A stretch of 39,660 nt of DNA from Thermoanaerobaculaceae bacterium (GTDB lineage: Bacteria > Acidobacteriota > Thermoanaerobaculia > Thermoanaerobaculales > Thermoanaerobaculaceae). The notes under the pieces were generated by a model that was not told the origin of the DNA, did no database searches, and saw only the letters and a list, made by a program, of their open reading frames with translations. This document shows positions 1 to 7,569 of the stretch, one piece after another. A program made the translations under genes and the position numbers. Location of the stretch: positions 1 to 39,660 of the forward strand of contig JALOLB010000034.1 in assembly GCA_025456225.1 (NCBI GenBank), read 5' to 3'. Numbering within the stretch: position 1 is the stretch's first letter; every line of letters begins with the position of its first letter.

Positions 1-175
1 CTGCGCGGCGAGGTTGCCGTCTGCTCGAACCTCCCATCAGGCGACATCCCCGGTCGCTTCGGTCCTGCCGCGTCCCGGCACCGGCATCCCGGCTCCTCTT
101 CCCCGTGCTCCACACCGACCATGAAGCCACCGCAACCGACAGGCCCCTCGTATGGCCATCCCAATCGGCAGCGCG
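1..175. other. Left edge, no gene assigned
   Basis: The stretch downstream of the glycerophosphodiesterase stop shows no reading frame with recognisable protein features. The short open frames here have the Arg/Pro/Gly-rich composition of chance frames in GC-rich DNA. A gene entering from the left cannot be excluded. Confidence 0.4.
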
Positions 176-955
176 TCACCCTTCGAGCCATCCCCGCTCC
201 CGGAGCTCCCGGCGGGTCCTGGCGACATCGTCCGTCAGCAGGGCGTCGACCTCCAGGGTCGAGTACCAGTCGAGGCGCGGCTCGGGTGCCGGGTCGAGGG
301 GGCACACCCAGAGGTCCCGCGCCCGGGCCTCGGCCATGTACGCGGGGTTCTCGGCCATCGCCTGGGGGACCGTGCCGATGCCGTTGCCAGCGAACCACGG
401 GTGCGGCTCATGCTCGTCAATGCGCGAGATCCACACCCGGGGGTCGGCCCGGCGCGCCGCCCAAAGGAGGTCCTCCTGGAACGACAGGAGCATCACCGTG
501 CCCGCCTCGATCCGGCCTGCGATCTGGCCTGCCAGGCGCGCCGCCAGCTCGGGCTCCCCGAGGCGGGGGTCCTTGAGCTCCAGGGCGAGCCCCCGGTCGG
601 CCGGGACGAAGGCCAGCAGCTCGTCGAGGGTGGGCACCTGCCCAGCGCCCTCGAAGGCACCGTACTCGGAGCGGAGGACCGTCGCCTGCTTCACCCGGGC
701 CAGGGTCAGGTCGCCGATTGCGCCCTTCTGGTCGGTGACGCGATCCAGGGTGGCGTCGTGGTGGCACACCAGCACGCCGTCGGCGGTGACCCAGAGGTCG
801 GTCTCCAGGATGTCCGCCCCGTCCTCGAGGGCCTGCCCGAACCCCGCCAGCGTGTTCTCCGGGAAGGCCGTCGGGACGCCGCGGTGGGCGATCAGCCGCG
901 GGCGCCAGGCCAGGTCTTGTCCAACACCCTCGGCGACACCGTCCGGCCCGCTCAC
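176..955 (-). CDS. Glycerophosphodiester phosphodiesterase (GDPD family)
   Basis: Predicted to hydrolyse glycerophosphodiesters to glycerol-3-phosphate and an alcohol, probably in the cytoplasm because no signal peptide is visible. The 259-residue product has the GDPD TIM-barrel signatures: AHRG (about 23-26), PENT (32-35), the ExD metal pair in ETDLWVT (E51, D53) and HHD (65-67). Length is typical of UgpQ-like enzymes. The GTG start overlaps the stop of the upstream dehydrogenase in a GTGA tetranucleotide, so the two are probably translationally coupled. A GGGGG tract four bases upstream may act as a weak ribosome site. It is the last gene of the minus-strand pterin-related cluster, and its substrate and its link to pterins are unknown. 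The family call is firm; the substrate is not. Confidence 0.88.
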   Translation of the reverse strand: MSGPDGVAEGVGQDLAWRPRLIAHRGVPTAFPENTLAGFGQALEDGADILETDLWVTADGVLVCHHDATLDRVTDQKGAIGDLTLARVKQATVLRSEYGAFEGAGQVPTLDELLAFVPADRGLALELKDPRLGEPELAARLAGQIAGRIEAGTVMLLSFQEDLLWAARRADPRVWISRIDEHEPHPWFAGNGIGTVPQAMAENPAYMAEARARDLWVCPLDPAPEPRLDWYSTLEVDALLTDDVARTRRELRERGWLEG

Positions 956-1644
956 AAGACCCCCGACACGTGGCCGACCACCAGTTGCTCGACCAGCGCC
1001 GATCCCGGCCGCCCGAGGGCGTAGGCCACGGCCTCCGCCACCTCGGCGGGCGGGAGCATGCGGTCCCGCGACCACTCGCCGGGGACGCCCTCCCACATCG
1101 TGCTGTCGGTGGCGGCCGGGTAGATGTTGATGACCCGGATCCCCTGGGGCCGCAGCTCCTCCCGCAGGCACTGGGAGAACCCCTCGAGGGCGAACTTGGC
1201 GGCGCAGTAGGCGCCCCACCCAGGGAACCCGCGCCGGGCCGCGACCGAGAGCACGTGGACGATGCTGCTCCCCGCTCCCAGGCTCGGCAGCAGGTCCCTG
1301 GAGAGCAGGAACGGCGCGGTGACCATGATGTCCAGGCTGCGCTGCCACTCCGCGAGGGTGACCTTCACCACCGGCTTGACGACGCCGATCCCGGCGTTGT
1401 GGATGAGGGCGGCGAGGGGGCCCTCGGCACCGGCCACCACCAGCGCGGCGATGCCCTCCTCCGACCGCAGGTCCGCGACAACGGCACGGGCGACGCCGCC
1501 CTTCGCCTCGACCTCCGCCGCGACCGCGGCCAGCGCCCCGGCGTCGCGTCCGTGCAGCAGCAGCTCGCGTCCGGGCCCCGCCAGGCGCACGGCGATCGCC
1601 CGCCCGATGCCGCGACTCGCCCCGGTGATCAGCATGCGTTCCAT
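952..1644 (-). CDS. Short-chain dehydrogenase/reductase (possible pterin reductase)
   Basis: A 230-residue classical SDR. The cofactor loop is TGASRGIG (7-14), the NAG motif is at 83-85, and the catalytic triad is S133, Y146 (in YCAAK) and K150. The ATG was chosen because AGGAG lies about eight bases upstream, inside the end of the preceding gene; longer frames start within that gene. The gene follows the PTPS-domain gene by five bases and overlaps the GDPD gene by four, so it should be co-transcribed. A PTPS enzyme beside an SDR recalls the tetrahydrobiopterin route, in which sepiapterin reductase (an SDR) acts on the PTPS product, and the GWGAYCAAK stretch resembles that family. Pterin substrate is inference from context; a generic SDR is equally possible on sequence alone. 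Confidence 0.85.
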   Translation of the reverse strand: MERMLITGASRGIGRAIAVRLAGPGRELLLHGRDAGALAAVAAEVEAKGGVARAVVADLRSEEGIAALVVAGAEGPLAALIHNAGIGVVKPVVKVTLAEWQRSLDIMVTAPFLLSRDLLPSLGAGSSIVHVLSVAARRGFPGWGAYCAAKFALEGFSQCLREELRPQGIRVINIYPAATDSTMWEGVPGEWSRDRMLPPAEVAEAVAYALGRPGSALVEQLVVGHVSGVL

Positions 1645-1649
1645 GGTCT

Positions 1650-2867
1650 CTACTCCTCTGCCCGCAGGGTGAAGCGGTTGTTCCCCGTCTCGAAGATGCG
1701 CAGCCGCACGAGCCGTTCGTCGAGCACCGCCGCGAGCCGCGGCCACAGCACGAGGGCGATGTTCTCACCGGTCGAGGGGCGGTCCCGGAATGCTTCCACC
1801 TCGTGGTCGAGGTGGCGGTGGTCCAGCTCGGACAGCACCTGCTCGAGCCCGGCCGAGAACCGGTCGAGGGCGAACACCGTACCGGTCCGGGCGTCGATCG
1901 GCGCCGCCACCGTCGCCTGCACCGTGTAGCGGTGGCCATGGCCGTTGGGGTTCGAGCACTTGCCGAAGACCCGCCGGTTCTCCGTGTCGGAGAGGCTCGC
2001 CACCCGCAGGCAGTGGGCGGCCGAGAACGTCCGCTCGAGCCCGAGGTAGCCCCGCTCCCCGTCGTACTCCGCGAAGAAGTGGGGCATCTCGTACAGGCGC
2101 ACCCGGGTCACCGGCAGGTGAGGCCACAGGTAGACGTAGACGAACCGGGCCAGGCACTCGGTGGTGATGGGTTGGCGGGCGAGGGCCGGCACCTCGAGGT
2201 TGAGGTTGCGGTGGTCCAGCGCCGCGTGCAGCTCGCCCAGGAGTCCGGCCACCAGCTCGTGGGGCGACACGAGGCCGGTCTCGCGGTCGAGGGGTGCGGC
2301 CAGGGTGACTCGCAGGCGGTACCCGTGCCCGTGCCCCAGGGGCGAGGCGGCGCGGCCGAAGAGGGCCTCGTTCTCGGCATCCGTGAGGAACGGCGAGCGC
2401 GTGACGCGGGCCGCGGAGAGCTCGAGCCACCAGTCCCGCTCGATGCGCCCGTCGGCGTAGGCGGACGCGGCCGTGAGCTCCGACTCCTGGAGGTGGCACG
2501 CCACGACCTGCACGCCCATCCCGGCACAGGCCGCCTGCCCGCGCGCCAGCAGCTCGCGCGCCACCAGCTCCGGGGTCGGCGGCAGGCGGTCGAACGGCGG
2601 CGTGTCGAGGTTCAGGAACTTGTGATCGTACTCCGAGTCCACCACCGGCTGGAACGCGGCCTTGACCGCCGTGAGGTTCACGAGCATGCCGGTGGTGGGG
2701 TCGGGCTCACCCGCGAGCACCAGGTGGGCGGCGTAGTTTTCGCCGCTCCCCCACTCCCGCTCGCCGCCCGCGCCGTAGACCTCCTCGTTGCGGAGACTGT
2801 CCCAGTCGGGCCGGGCGAGACGCCGCGAGGCCGAGAAGGCGAAGCGTCGGTTCGCGGTCATCAGCAT
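1650..2867 (-). CDS. Three-domain 6-pyruvoyl-tetrahydropterin synthase-like protein
   Basis: A 405-residue protein made of three consecutive PTPS/QueD folds, about 1-110, 142-268 and 272-405; the family normally has one domain of 120-150 residues. Domain 3 looks active: zinc ligands H285, H310 and H312 (GHGH), catalytic C304 in FGKCSNPNGHGH, D349/H350, and substrate-binding E393 in IFETGNN. This C-x5-H spacing matches the animal/cyanobacterial BH4-type PTPS, not the bacterial QueD type. Domain 2 keeps GHGH (179, 181), D218/H219 and E260, but has R154 for the first zinc His and A173 for the catalytic Cys. Domain 1 has R15 and SGEN in place of the zinc site but keeps D81/H82. The ATG has GGGAGGG upstream. 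It probably forms dihydroneopterin-derived pyruvoyl pterin, with domains 1-2 structural. It is first in the SDR-GDPD cluster. No GTP cyclohydrolase is present in the window. Confidence 0.88.
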   Translation of the reverse strand: MLMTANRRFAFSASRRLARPDWDSLRNEEVYGAGGEREWGSGENYAAHLVLAGEPDPTTGMLVNLTAVKAAFQPVVDSEYDHKFLNLDTPPFDRLPPTPELVARELLARGQAACAGMGVQVVACHLQESELTAASAYADGRIERDWWLELSAARVTRSPFLTDAENEALFGRAASPLGHGHGYRLRVTLAAPLDRETGLVSPHELVAGLLGELHAALDHRNLNLEVPALARQPITTECLARFVYVYLWPHLPVTRVRLYEMPHFFAEYDGERGYLGLERTFSAAHCLRVASLSDTENRRVFGKCSNPNGHGHRYTVQATVAAPIDARTGTVFALDRFSAGLEQVLSELDHRHLDHEVEAFRDRPSTGENIALVLWPRLAAVLDERLVRLRIFETGNNRFTLRAEE

Positions 2868-2939
2868 CCGGCACCCTCCCTCGCAGGCGAGCCGCCCCCG
2901 GCACGTCCCGTCGCACGAACCAAGGCGGCCACCAGAGGA

Positions 2940-4586
2940 CTAGGGTACCAGCACCGGCACGGTGGTGGGGTCGCCGGTCTCGTTGTCCACCACCGAGCCG
3001 TACGCCCAGGCCCGGCACCCCTGGGTGAGCACCTCGACGACCGCGTAGCCGAGGTCGGTCGGACCCGCCCCCAGGTCCGCGAAGACGCGGTCGATCTGCC
3101 GCCACCTCCCGCCGGCGATGTCCAGCTCGCGGGCGGTGCCCACCGGCTCGCCCGCCGTGTTGCGCAGGCCGACCCGCACCCGGCAGCTCCCCGGCGTCAG
3201 GATCACGACGCCGAGGTTGCTGCGGAAGGCAGGGCTCTCCCTGAGCTGGGGCACGATGCCCCGCTCGCCCGCGGCCATCCCGTCATCCACCCCGAGCGCC
3301 GGGTATCCCTGGCCGTAGGTCCGATCCACCTCCGGCTGGTTGTAGGTGCGCGTGGTGACGGCCAGGGGACCGTCCGCACCGAGGTGGAGCACCCCCCTGG
3401 CACTCGCACCCGCGCCCAGACCCAGCCACGACACCAGCAGGTCCTGCCACTCCCGGGTCGCCCCGGCCGCCAGGGTCGCCGAGCCGGTGCGGGCGGCCCC
3501 GGTCGTCACGTCGTAGAAGGTGGCAGCCATCTCCACCGGCTGGCTCCCCGGGTTGACCGCCGCCAGGTCGGTGCGCCAGTTGGTCCCCACGGCGCCCCCG
3601 GCGTGCGCCACGGAGGGCACGATGTACTGGTGGGTGAGGGCGCCTCCCGTCGCGCCGTCCCACCCCGCCAGCCTCGCCAGCAGCCACCAGAACGCCTCGC
3701 CCTTGAGCACGCAGTTGAGCGCCTGGGAGTGGGCGCAGTCGCCGCACACCCCTGTCGCCTGGGCGAAGGCCGACTGCGGGTGCGCCGCCACCCACTCGGA
3801 CGCCCAGTTGCCGTCCCCCCAGGGGTTGCCGTCCCCGTTGGTGTCGTACTCGCAGCCATCGGTGGCGTGGAGCGCCAGGTAGTCGGTGGCGCCGTCCGGG
3901 TCGAAGCTCTCGATGTCCGCGAAGTCGAACAGGATCTTGTTGTTGGCCTGGCAGTAGGCGCGGATCTGCTGGTTGCGCTGGTGGAGGTTCCCGGCGGTCC
4001 CGGAGCCGTCCAGGTGGCCCGTCATGTAGACGAAGCGCACGCCCGGGTACTGCTGCTCGAGCTGGCTCATGGCGTTGAGGTACGCGTTGATGCCCGAGAC
4101 CGAGTTGTCGCTGACGCCGCCGCACCACGACCAGACCACGACATTGCGGTCGTTTCCGGACCGCGCCAGCCCCTGCACGGTGGCGTCCCGCCAGGCCAGG
4201 TCGCCGCCGCCACCCAGGTCGCCGGCCCAGTCGTTGGCCCAGCCGTCGTTGAGGAACACCCCGGTGTGCAGGCCCCAGCCCGAGCCGGCGTAGTCGTACC
4301 GCTGGGCATCCCAGGCCCGCAGCGTCTCGAGACCGGTGACGAGCTGACTGCCGTGCGAGGTGTGGCTGTAGCCGATGCGCAGGCTGGCCCGCGCCTGGGC
4401 GAGCCACTGCTCCGGGATGCGGCTCGCGTCCGTGTGCCGGTGGTCCACGATGACGGGGCCGGCAGCCTCACACGTGGTCGCGGCGAGCACCGGGCACACG
4501 GCCGCGAAGAAGGCGATCAGACAGAGCTTCTGCCATGCAGGGGGGTGATGGAGGGTGGTCATGGGGGCAACCGTACCACTCGCCAC
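2940..4586 (-). CDS. Secreted SGNH-hydrolase-like protein with C-terminal envelope module
   Basis: Function not established. The 548-residue product (GTG start, AGGA four bases upstream; an ATG at 4562 is an alternative) begins with a signal peptide whose hydrophobic core is about residues 21-36. Residues 45-310 look like a secreted hydrolase-like alpha/beta domain: IGYSHTSHGSQL (71-82), SGNDRNVVVWS (143-153), MTGHLDGSG (188-196) and DYLALHATDG (235-244), with several Cys including CGDC (281-284). DTNGDG (248-253) resembles a calcium loop. Residues 321-548 form a beta-rich module ending in SVVDNETGDPTTVPVLVP, which I recall at the C-termini of unrelated secreted Acidobacteriota proteins; it may serve surface display or secretion. 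The SGNH assignment is tentative. It follows the conserved secreted gene on the same strand by 21 bases. Confidence 0.7.
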   Translation of the reverse strand: MASGTVAPMTTLHHPPAWQKLCLIAFFAAVCPVLAATTCEAAGPVIVDHRHTDASRIPEQWLAQARASLRIGYSHTSHGSQLVTGLETLRAWDAQRYDYAGSGWGLHTGVFLNDGWANDWAGDLGGGGDLAWRDATVQGLARSGNDRNVVVWSWCGGVSDNSVSGINAYLNAMSQLEQQYPGVRFVYMTGHLDGSGTAGNLHQRNQQIRAYCQANNKILFDFADIESFDPDGATDYLALHATDGCEYDTNGDGNPWGDGNWASEWVAAHPQSAFAQATGVCGDCAHSQALNCVLKGEAFWWLLARLAGWDGATGGALTHQYIVPSVAHAGGAVGTNWRTDLAAVNPGSQPVEMAATFYDVTTGAARTGSATLAAGATREWQDLLVSWLGLGAGASARGVLHLGADGPLAVTTRTYNQPEVDRTYGQGYPALGVDDGMAAGERGIVPQLRESPAFRSNLGVVILTPGSCRVRVGLRNTAGEPVGTARELDIAGGRWRQIDRVFADLGAGPTDLGYAVVEVLTQGCRAWAYGSVVDNETGDPTTVPVLVP

Positions 4587-4607
4587 CTGGTCCTGCCGTG
4601 AGCCGCC

Positions 4608-5207
4608 TCACAGGTTCGGCAGCAGGTCACTCCGGACGACCCGGTAGGCCGGCCGGTAGCTCCGGGTGTACGCCTCCGAGTGGTGGGCGGCCGGGAAGCC
4701 CCGGGCCTCGAGCGCGGCCCCCAGCACCCTCAGGCGCTCGGCCTCGGCGGGCCGGCCGCGTTCCCGCAGCACCTCCAGGGCCACGTCGAGCCGCCCGCGC
4801 ATGGCAGCGGCCTCGCCGCTCACCGAGGCCGCGGTCGCCACCAGCGCCCGGAGGAGCACCTCGGGATCGCCGCCGGCGGCCTTGAACGGCCTCAGGTTGA
4901 CACGCACGAGGCGAGGGTTGTCCGCGAGCGGCTCCACGAGGGGCGGCGCGGGGTCGGCCGCGACCCCTCCCAGCTCGGCCAGGAGGTACCGGCGCGCGGC
5001 CGCCTCGTCGGTGATCAGGTGCGCCGGCCCGAAGGTGGCCTGGTGGGCCAGCTTGTACACGTCCTCGGCCTGCATCTCGGGGTAGCGCTCGAGCTGTGCC
5101 GCAACGACTCGCCGCCACCCCTCCTCGACCGGTTGGACCCCGGGATTGCCGGGGACGGCAGCCGCGAGCGCCACCGCCACGACCCCGGCCACGATCACCG
5201 GCACCAT
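4608..5207 (-). CDS. Conserved secreted hypothetical protein
   Basis: I cannot name a family. The 199-residue product starts with a short hydrophobic export signal (about 2-19, followed by AVPGNPG). The rest is mainly helical, with a notable stretch HQATFGPAHLITDE near residues 55-68 and RVNLRPFKAAGG near 100-111; these look like the conserved core of a small uncharacterised family. It ends in SEAYTRSYRPAYRVV. Its ATG shares one base with the peroxiredoxin stop (TGATG), so translation is probably coupled to that gene. Codon pattern and frame are clearly coding. Cell envelope or periplasm is the likely place of action; no catalytic motif is evident. Confidence 0.7.
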   Translation of the reverse strand: MVPVIVAGVVAVALAAAVPGNPGVQPVEEGWRRVVAAQLERYPEMQAEDVYKLAHQATFGPAHLITDEAAARRYLLAELGGVAADPAPPLVEPLADNPRLVRVNLRPFKAAGGDPEVLLRALVATAASVSGEAAAMRGRLDVALEVLRERGRPAEAERLRVLGAALEARGFPAAHHSEAYTRSYRPAYRVVRSDLLPNL

Positions 5208-5722
5208 CACTTCTTCAGCTTCCCGAGGTCGGTCAGCACCTGCTGGGCGTGGGTGGCCGGGTCGACATCGCGATAGGCCACCAGGACCTTCCCGTCGCCC
5301 CCCACCAGGTACGACACGCGCCGCGCCCACAGCCGGCTCGGCGAGTCGGCGGCGCCCACCGCCACGGCCAGCTCCTTCCTGGTGTCGGACAGGAGACGGA
5401 ACGGGAACTTGTGGGTGCTCACGAACTCGGCGTTGTCCTTCGGCTCGTCGAAGGAGACCCCGAGCACCTCGACCCCGAGCTTCTGGAAGTCCGCGTAGGA
5501 GTCCCGCAGCGCGCAGCCCTCCTTGGTACAGCCCGGAGTGAGCGCCTTCGGGTAGTACCAGAGCAGGTAGGCCTTCCCGGCCACCGACGACGACGAGACC
5601 TCGGTTCCGGTGTGGTCCTTCAGCGCCCAGCTCGGGAACGCATCTCCCGGCTTGAGCATCTCTCCTGCGACGACCAACCCGGCGACCAGTGTCGACACCA
5701 GAGCAAGAAGCATGCGAAGCAT
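5207..5722 (-). CDS. Exported Bcp/PrxQ-type peroxiredoxin
   Basis: Thiol peroxidase that reduces hydrogen peroxide and organic hydroperoxides. The 171-residue protein carries the Bcp/PrxQ active site: PKALTPGCTKEGCALRD has the peroxidatic Cys at 65, the resolving Cys five residues later at 70 (atypical two-Cys arrangement), T62 and R73. Residues 1-19 are a hydrophobic signal sequence, so it probably acts in the periplasm; most Bcp proteins are cytoplasmic. The start was chosen for GGAGGAGG about nine bases upstream; a second in-frame ATG lies three codons on. It heads a two- or three-gene unit with the downstream secreted hypothetical, whose start it overlaps by one base. The regenerating reductant (thioredoxin-like partner) is not in the window. 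Confidence 0.9.
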   Translation of the reverse strand: MLRMLLALVSTLVAGLVVAGEMLKPGDAFPSWALKDHTGTEVSSSSVAGKAYLLWYYPKALTPGCTKEGCALRDSYADFQKLGVEVLGVSFDEPKDNAEFVSTHKFPFRLLSDTRKELAVAVGAADSPSRLWARRVSYLVGGDGKVLVAYRDVDPATHAQQVLTDLGKLKK

Positions 5723-5757
5723 TGCGAAAGCCCTCCTCCCGTCGCAACGGGCGGCGC

Positions 5758-7305
5758 TCACGCCTGATTCCCCGGTCCTGGAGGCGACCCACTGGTGCCG
5801 GTGGCGGTCCCGCGAAGGAAGAAGTCCACATCCGGGCGGCACTCCGCCTCGACGTAGATCTGGTACGAGAACCAGGTCCTGGAGAGCGCAATGAGGGCAC
5901 GGTTGAGGGCCACCGCCAGGCGCCCCAGTCGTCCAGGCCCGAGCACCTTGGGAAACGGCGCCGGGATCCCGCGCACCCGCATGATCCGGAACCCCTCCTC
6001 GCGGAGCGCCCGCCTGACGGTCCGGAACGTGAACAGGCGGCTGTGCGTGCGGTCCAGGACGCCGACCCGGCCGTAGTTGAACTGCCCGAGCAGCAGCATG
6101 AGCCGTTGCACCACGAAGGCGATGTTGGGCGTGGTGAGGATGAGGGTGCGGGGGCGCTCGTCGAACTGCCGCCGCAGGTCGCGCAGGAAGCGCTCCGGCT
6201 CCCGCAGGTGCTCGATGATATCCAGGAGGAGCAGGTACCGGTACGGCCGGATGTCGACCTCGAGGGGCTGATCCAGGTCCTGCTGCACGAACTCGACACC
6301 GGGGAGCTCCCGGGGCGGAGCCACCCGGTCGACCAGCAGGACCCGGCACCCCCTGGCGGCCAGGAGCAGATCGAGCTCTCCCGGGCCACCTCCGATGTCC
6401 ACCACCGAAGCACCGTCGGGAATCGCCTGCAGGGCGGCTGTGTGGCTGGACAGGTACCCGAGCTTGAGGTCGTAGTGGGTGTTGTCGTCGGGCAGGCAGT
6501 CGTAGCGCCGCTGGTAGAGCACGCCGGCGCGGTGCAGGGTGCTGCGCACCACGGCCAGGAAGACGTTCCACGCGTAGCGGATGCCGTTGACCCGGCAGAT
6601 CTCTCCCCCGTAATAGGTGGGAATCGGCAGCTCGACGATGCGCTGCCGGGCCCCGAGGAGCTGGACGATGATCTCGGTGTCGAAGTGGAAGTCGTCCGTA
6701 TTGAGCAGGAACGGCAGCCGGGCCAGGGCGTGCACCGAGTAGATCCTGTAGCCCGAGTGGAACTCCGAGAGCCTGGTCCCGAGCAGCATGTTCTCGAGCC
6801 ACGTCAGGGCGCGGTTGCCCAGGAACTTGTACAGCGGCATCCCGCCCCGCAACGCCTCGCGGGGCTTCATCATGCGGGACCCGAAGACCGCGTCCGCCTC
6901 GCCCGCGACCAGGGGCCCCAGCAGGCGGGGCAGCTCCTCGGGCGCGTACTGCCCGTCCCCGTGAATCAGCACCACGACGTCGAAACCCCGGCGGAGGGCA
7001 TAGGTGTAGCCGATCTTCTGGTTGCCGCCATACCCCTGGTTGAGCTCGTTGCGCAGCACCGTCAGCCGGATCTCCGGGTGCTCGCGGCGGTACTCCTCGC
7101 CGATCTCGTAGGTGCGGTCCTGGGAGCCGTCGTCCACCACCAGGACCTCGCAGTCGAAGCTCTCGAAGACCTCCTTCGGAATGCGGTTGAGCACCCAGGT
7201 CAGGGTGCTCTCGGCGTAGTACGCGACCACGAAGACGAGCACCCGCAGGCGCCGGGAGCCCTCACCCGGGTCGGCCCCGGCCAGCGGTTCGGGCAACTGG
7301 TTCAC
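5758..7305 (-). CDS. Glycosyltransferase family 2 fused to SAM methyltransferase
   Basis: A 515-residue bifunctional protein. Residues about 20-250 are a GT-A family 2 transferase of the dolichyl/polyprenyl-phosphate-mannose-synthase type: VVDDGSQDRT (56-65), HGDGQY (115-120, the metal-binding D117 region), FGSRMM (141-146) and HSGYRIYS (183-190). Residues about 280-480 are a class I methyltransferase: VVDIGGGPGELDL (301-313) binds S-adenosylmethionine, followed by LLLDIIEHLREPERFL (359-374), typical of UbiG/sugar-type methylases. It lacks the C-terminal membrane anchors of full polyprenyl-phosphate transferases. It may build and methylate a lipid-linked or surface sugar; the substrate is unknown. 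The start ATG was taken at the beginning of the open frame, before a Gly/Pro-rich leader; an internal start is possible. The gene lies 35 bases upstream of the peroxiredoxin on the same strand. Confidence 0.87.
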   Translation of the reverse strand: MNQLPEPLAGADPGEGSRRLRVLVFVVAYYAESTLTWVLNRIPKEVFESFDCEVLVVDDGSQDRTYEIGEEYRREHPEIRLTVLRNELNQGYGGNQKIGYTYALRRGFDVVVLIHGDGQYAPEELPRLLGPLVAGEADAVFGSRMMKPREALRGGMPLYKFLGNRALTWLENMLLGTRLSEFHSGYRIYSVHALARLPFLLNTDDFHFDTEIIVQLLGARQRIVELPIPTYYGGEICRVNGIRYAWNVFLAVVRSTLHRAGVLYQRRYDCLPDDNTHYDLKLGYLSSHTAALQAIPDGASVVDIGGGPGELDLLLAARGCRVLLVDRVAPPRELPGVEFVQQDLDQPLEVDIRPYRYLLLLDIIEHLREPERFLRDLRRQFDERPRTLILTTPNIAFVVQRLMLLLGQFNYGRVGVLDRTHSRLFTFRTVRRALREEGFRIMRVRGIPAPFPKVLGPGRLGRLAVALNRALIALSRTWFSYQIYVEAECRPDVDFFLRGTATGTSGSPPGPGNQA

Positions 7306-7346
7306 GGCGCAAGGCTAGCAGACACGCCCCCCACCGCCCAACCACC

Positions 7347-7547
7347 CAGGCCTCGGAGTTCCCGCCCACCCGCCCACCTGGCCTCAGGCCTCAGACCTCG
7401 GGCACTACAAGACAGCGCTGGGCGGGCGGGAGAGCTGAGGCCTGAGGCCGGGAGGCTGGGTGTGTGGAAATCCTGAGGCCGGGTGGTGGGCGGGGGAGCT
7501 GAGGTCTGAGGTCTGAGGTCTGAGGTCTGAGGCCTGAGGCCTGAGGC
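7347..7547 (-). repeat. Family A heptad element, copy A1
   Basis: An intergenic element built from 7-bp units. At 7499-7547 there are seven perfect tandem heptads on the plus strand, four CTGAGGT then three CTGAGGC. To the left, inverted copies (GCCTCAG/ACCTCGG, 7382-7402) face direct copies (CTGAGGC, 7435-7450) around a core that reads CTTGTAGT on the minus strand. The core aligns without gaps to the other three copies in this window. It sits between the CDGSH gene stop and the start of the glycosyltransferase gene. Confidence 0.9.
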
Positions 7548-7569
7548 CTGCTGCTCCCGGCGCCTGCCT

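Noticed and set aside
1803-4601. A 930-codon plus-strand frame antisense to the PTPS and SGNH genes
   Set aside because: Composition is Arg/Gly/Val/His/Pro-rich without domains, whereas the minus-strand frames carry clear motifs and ribosome sites.
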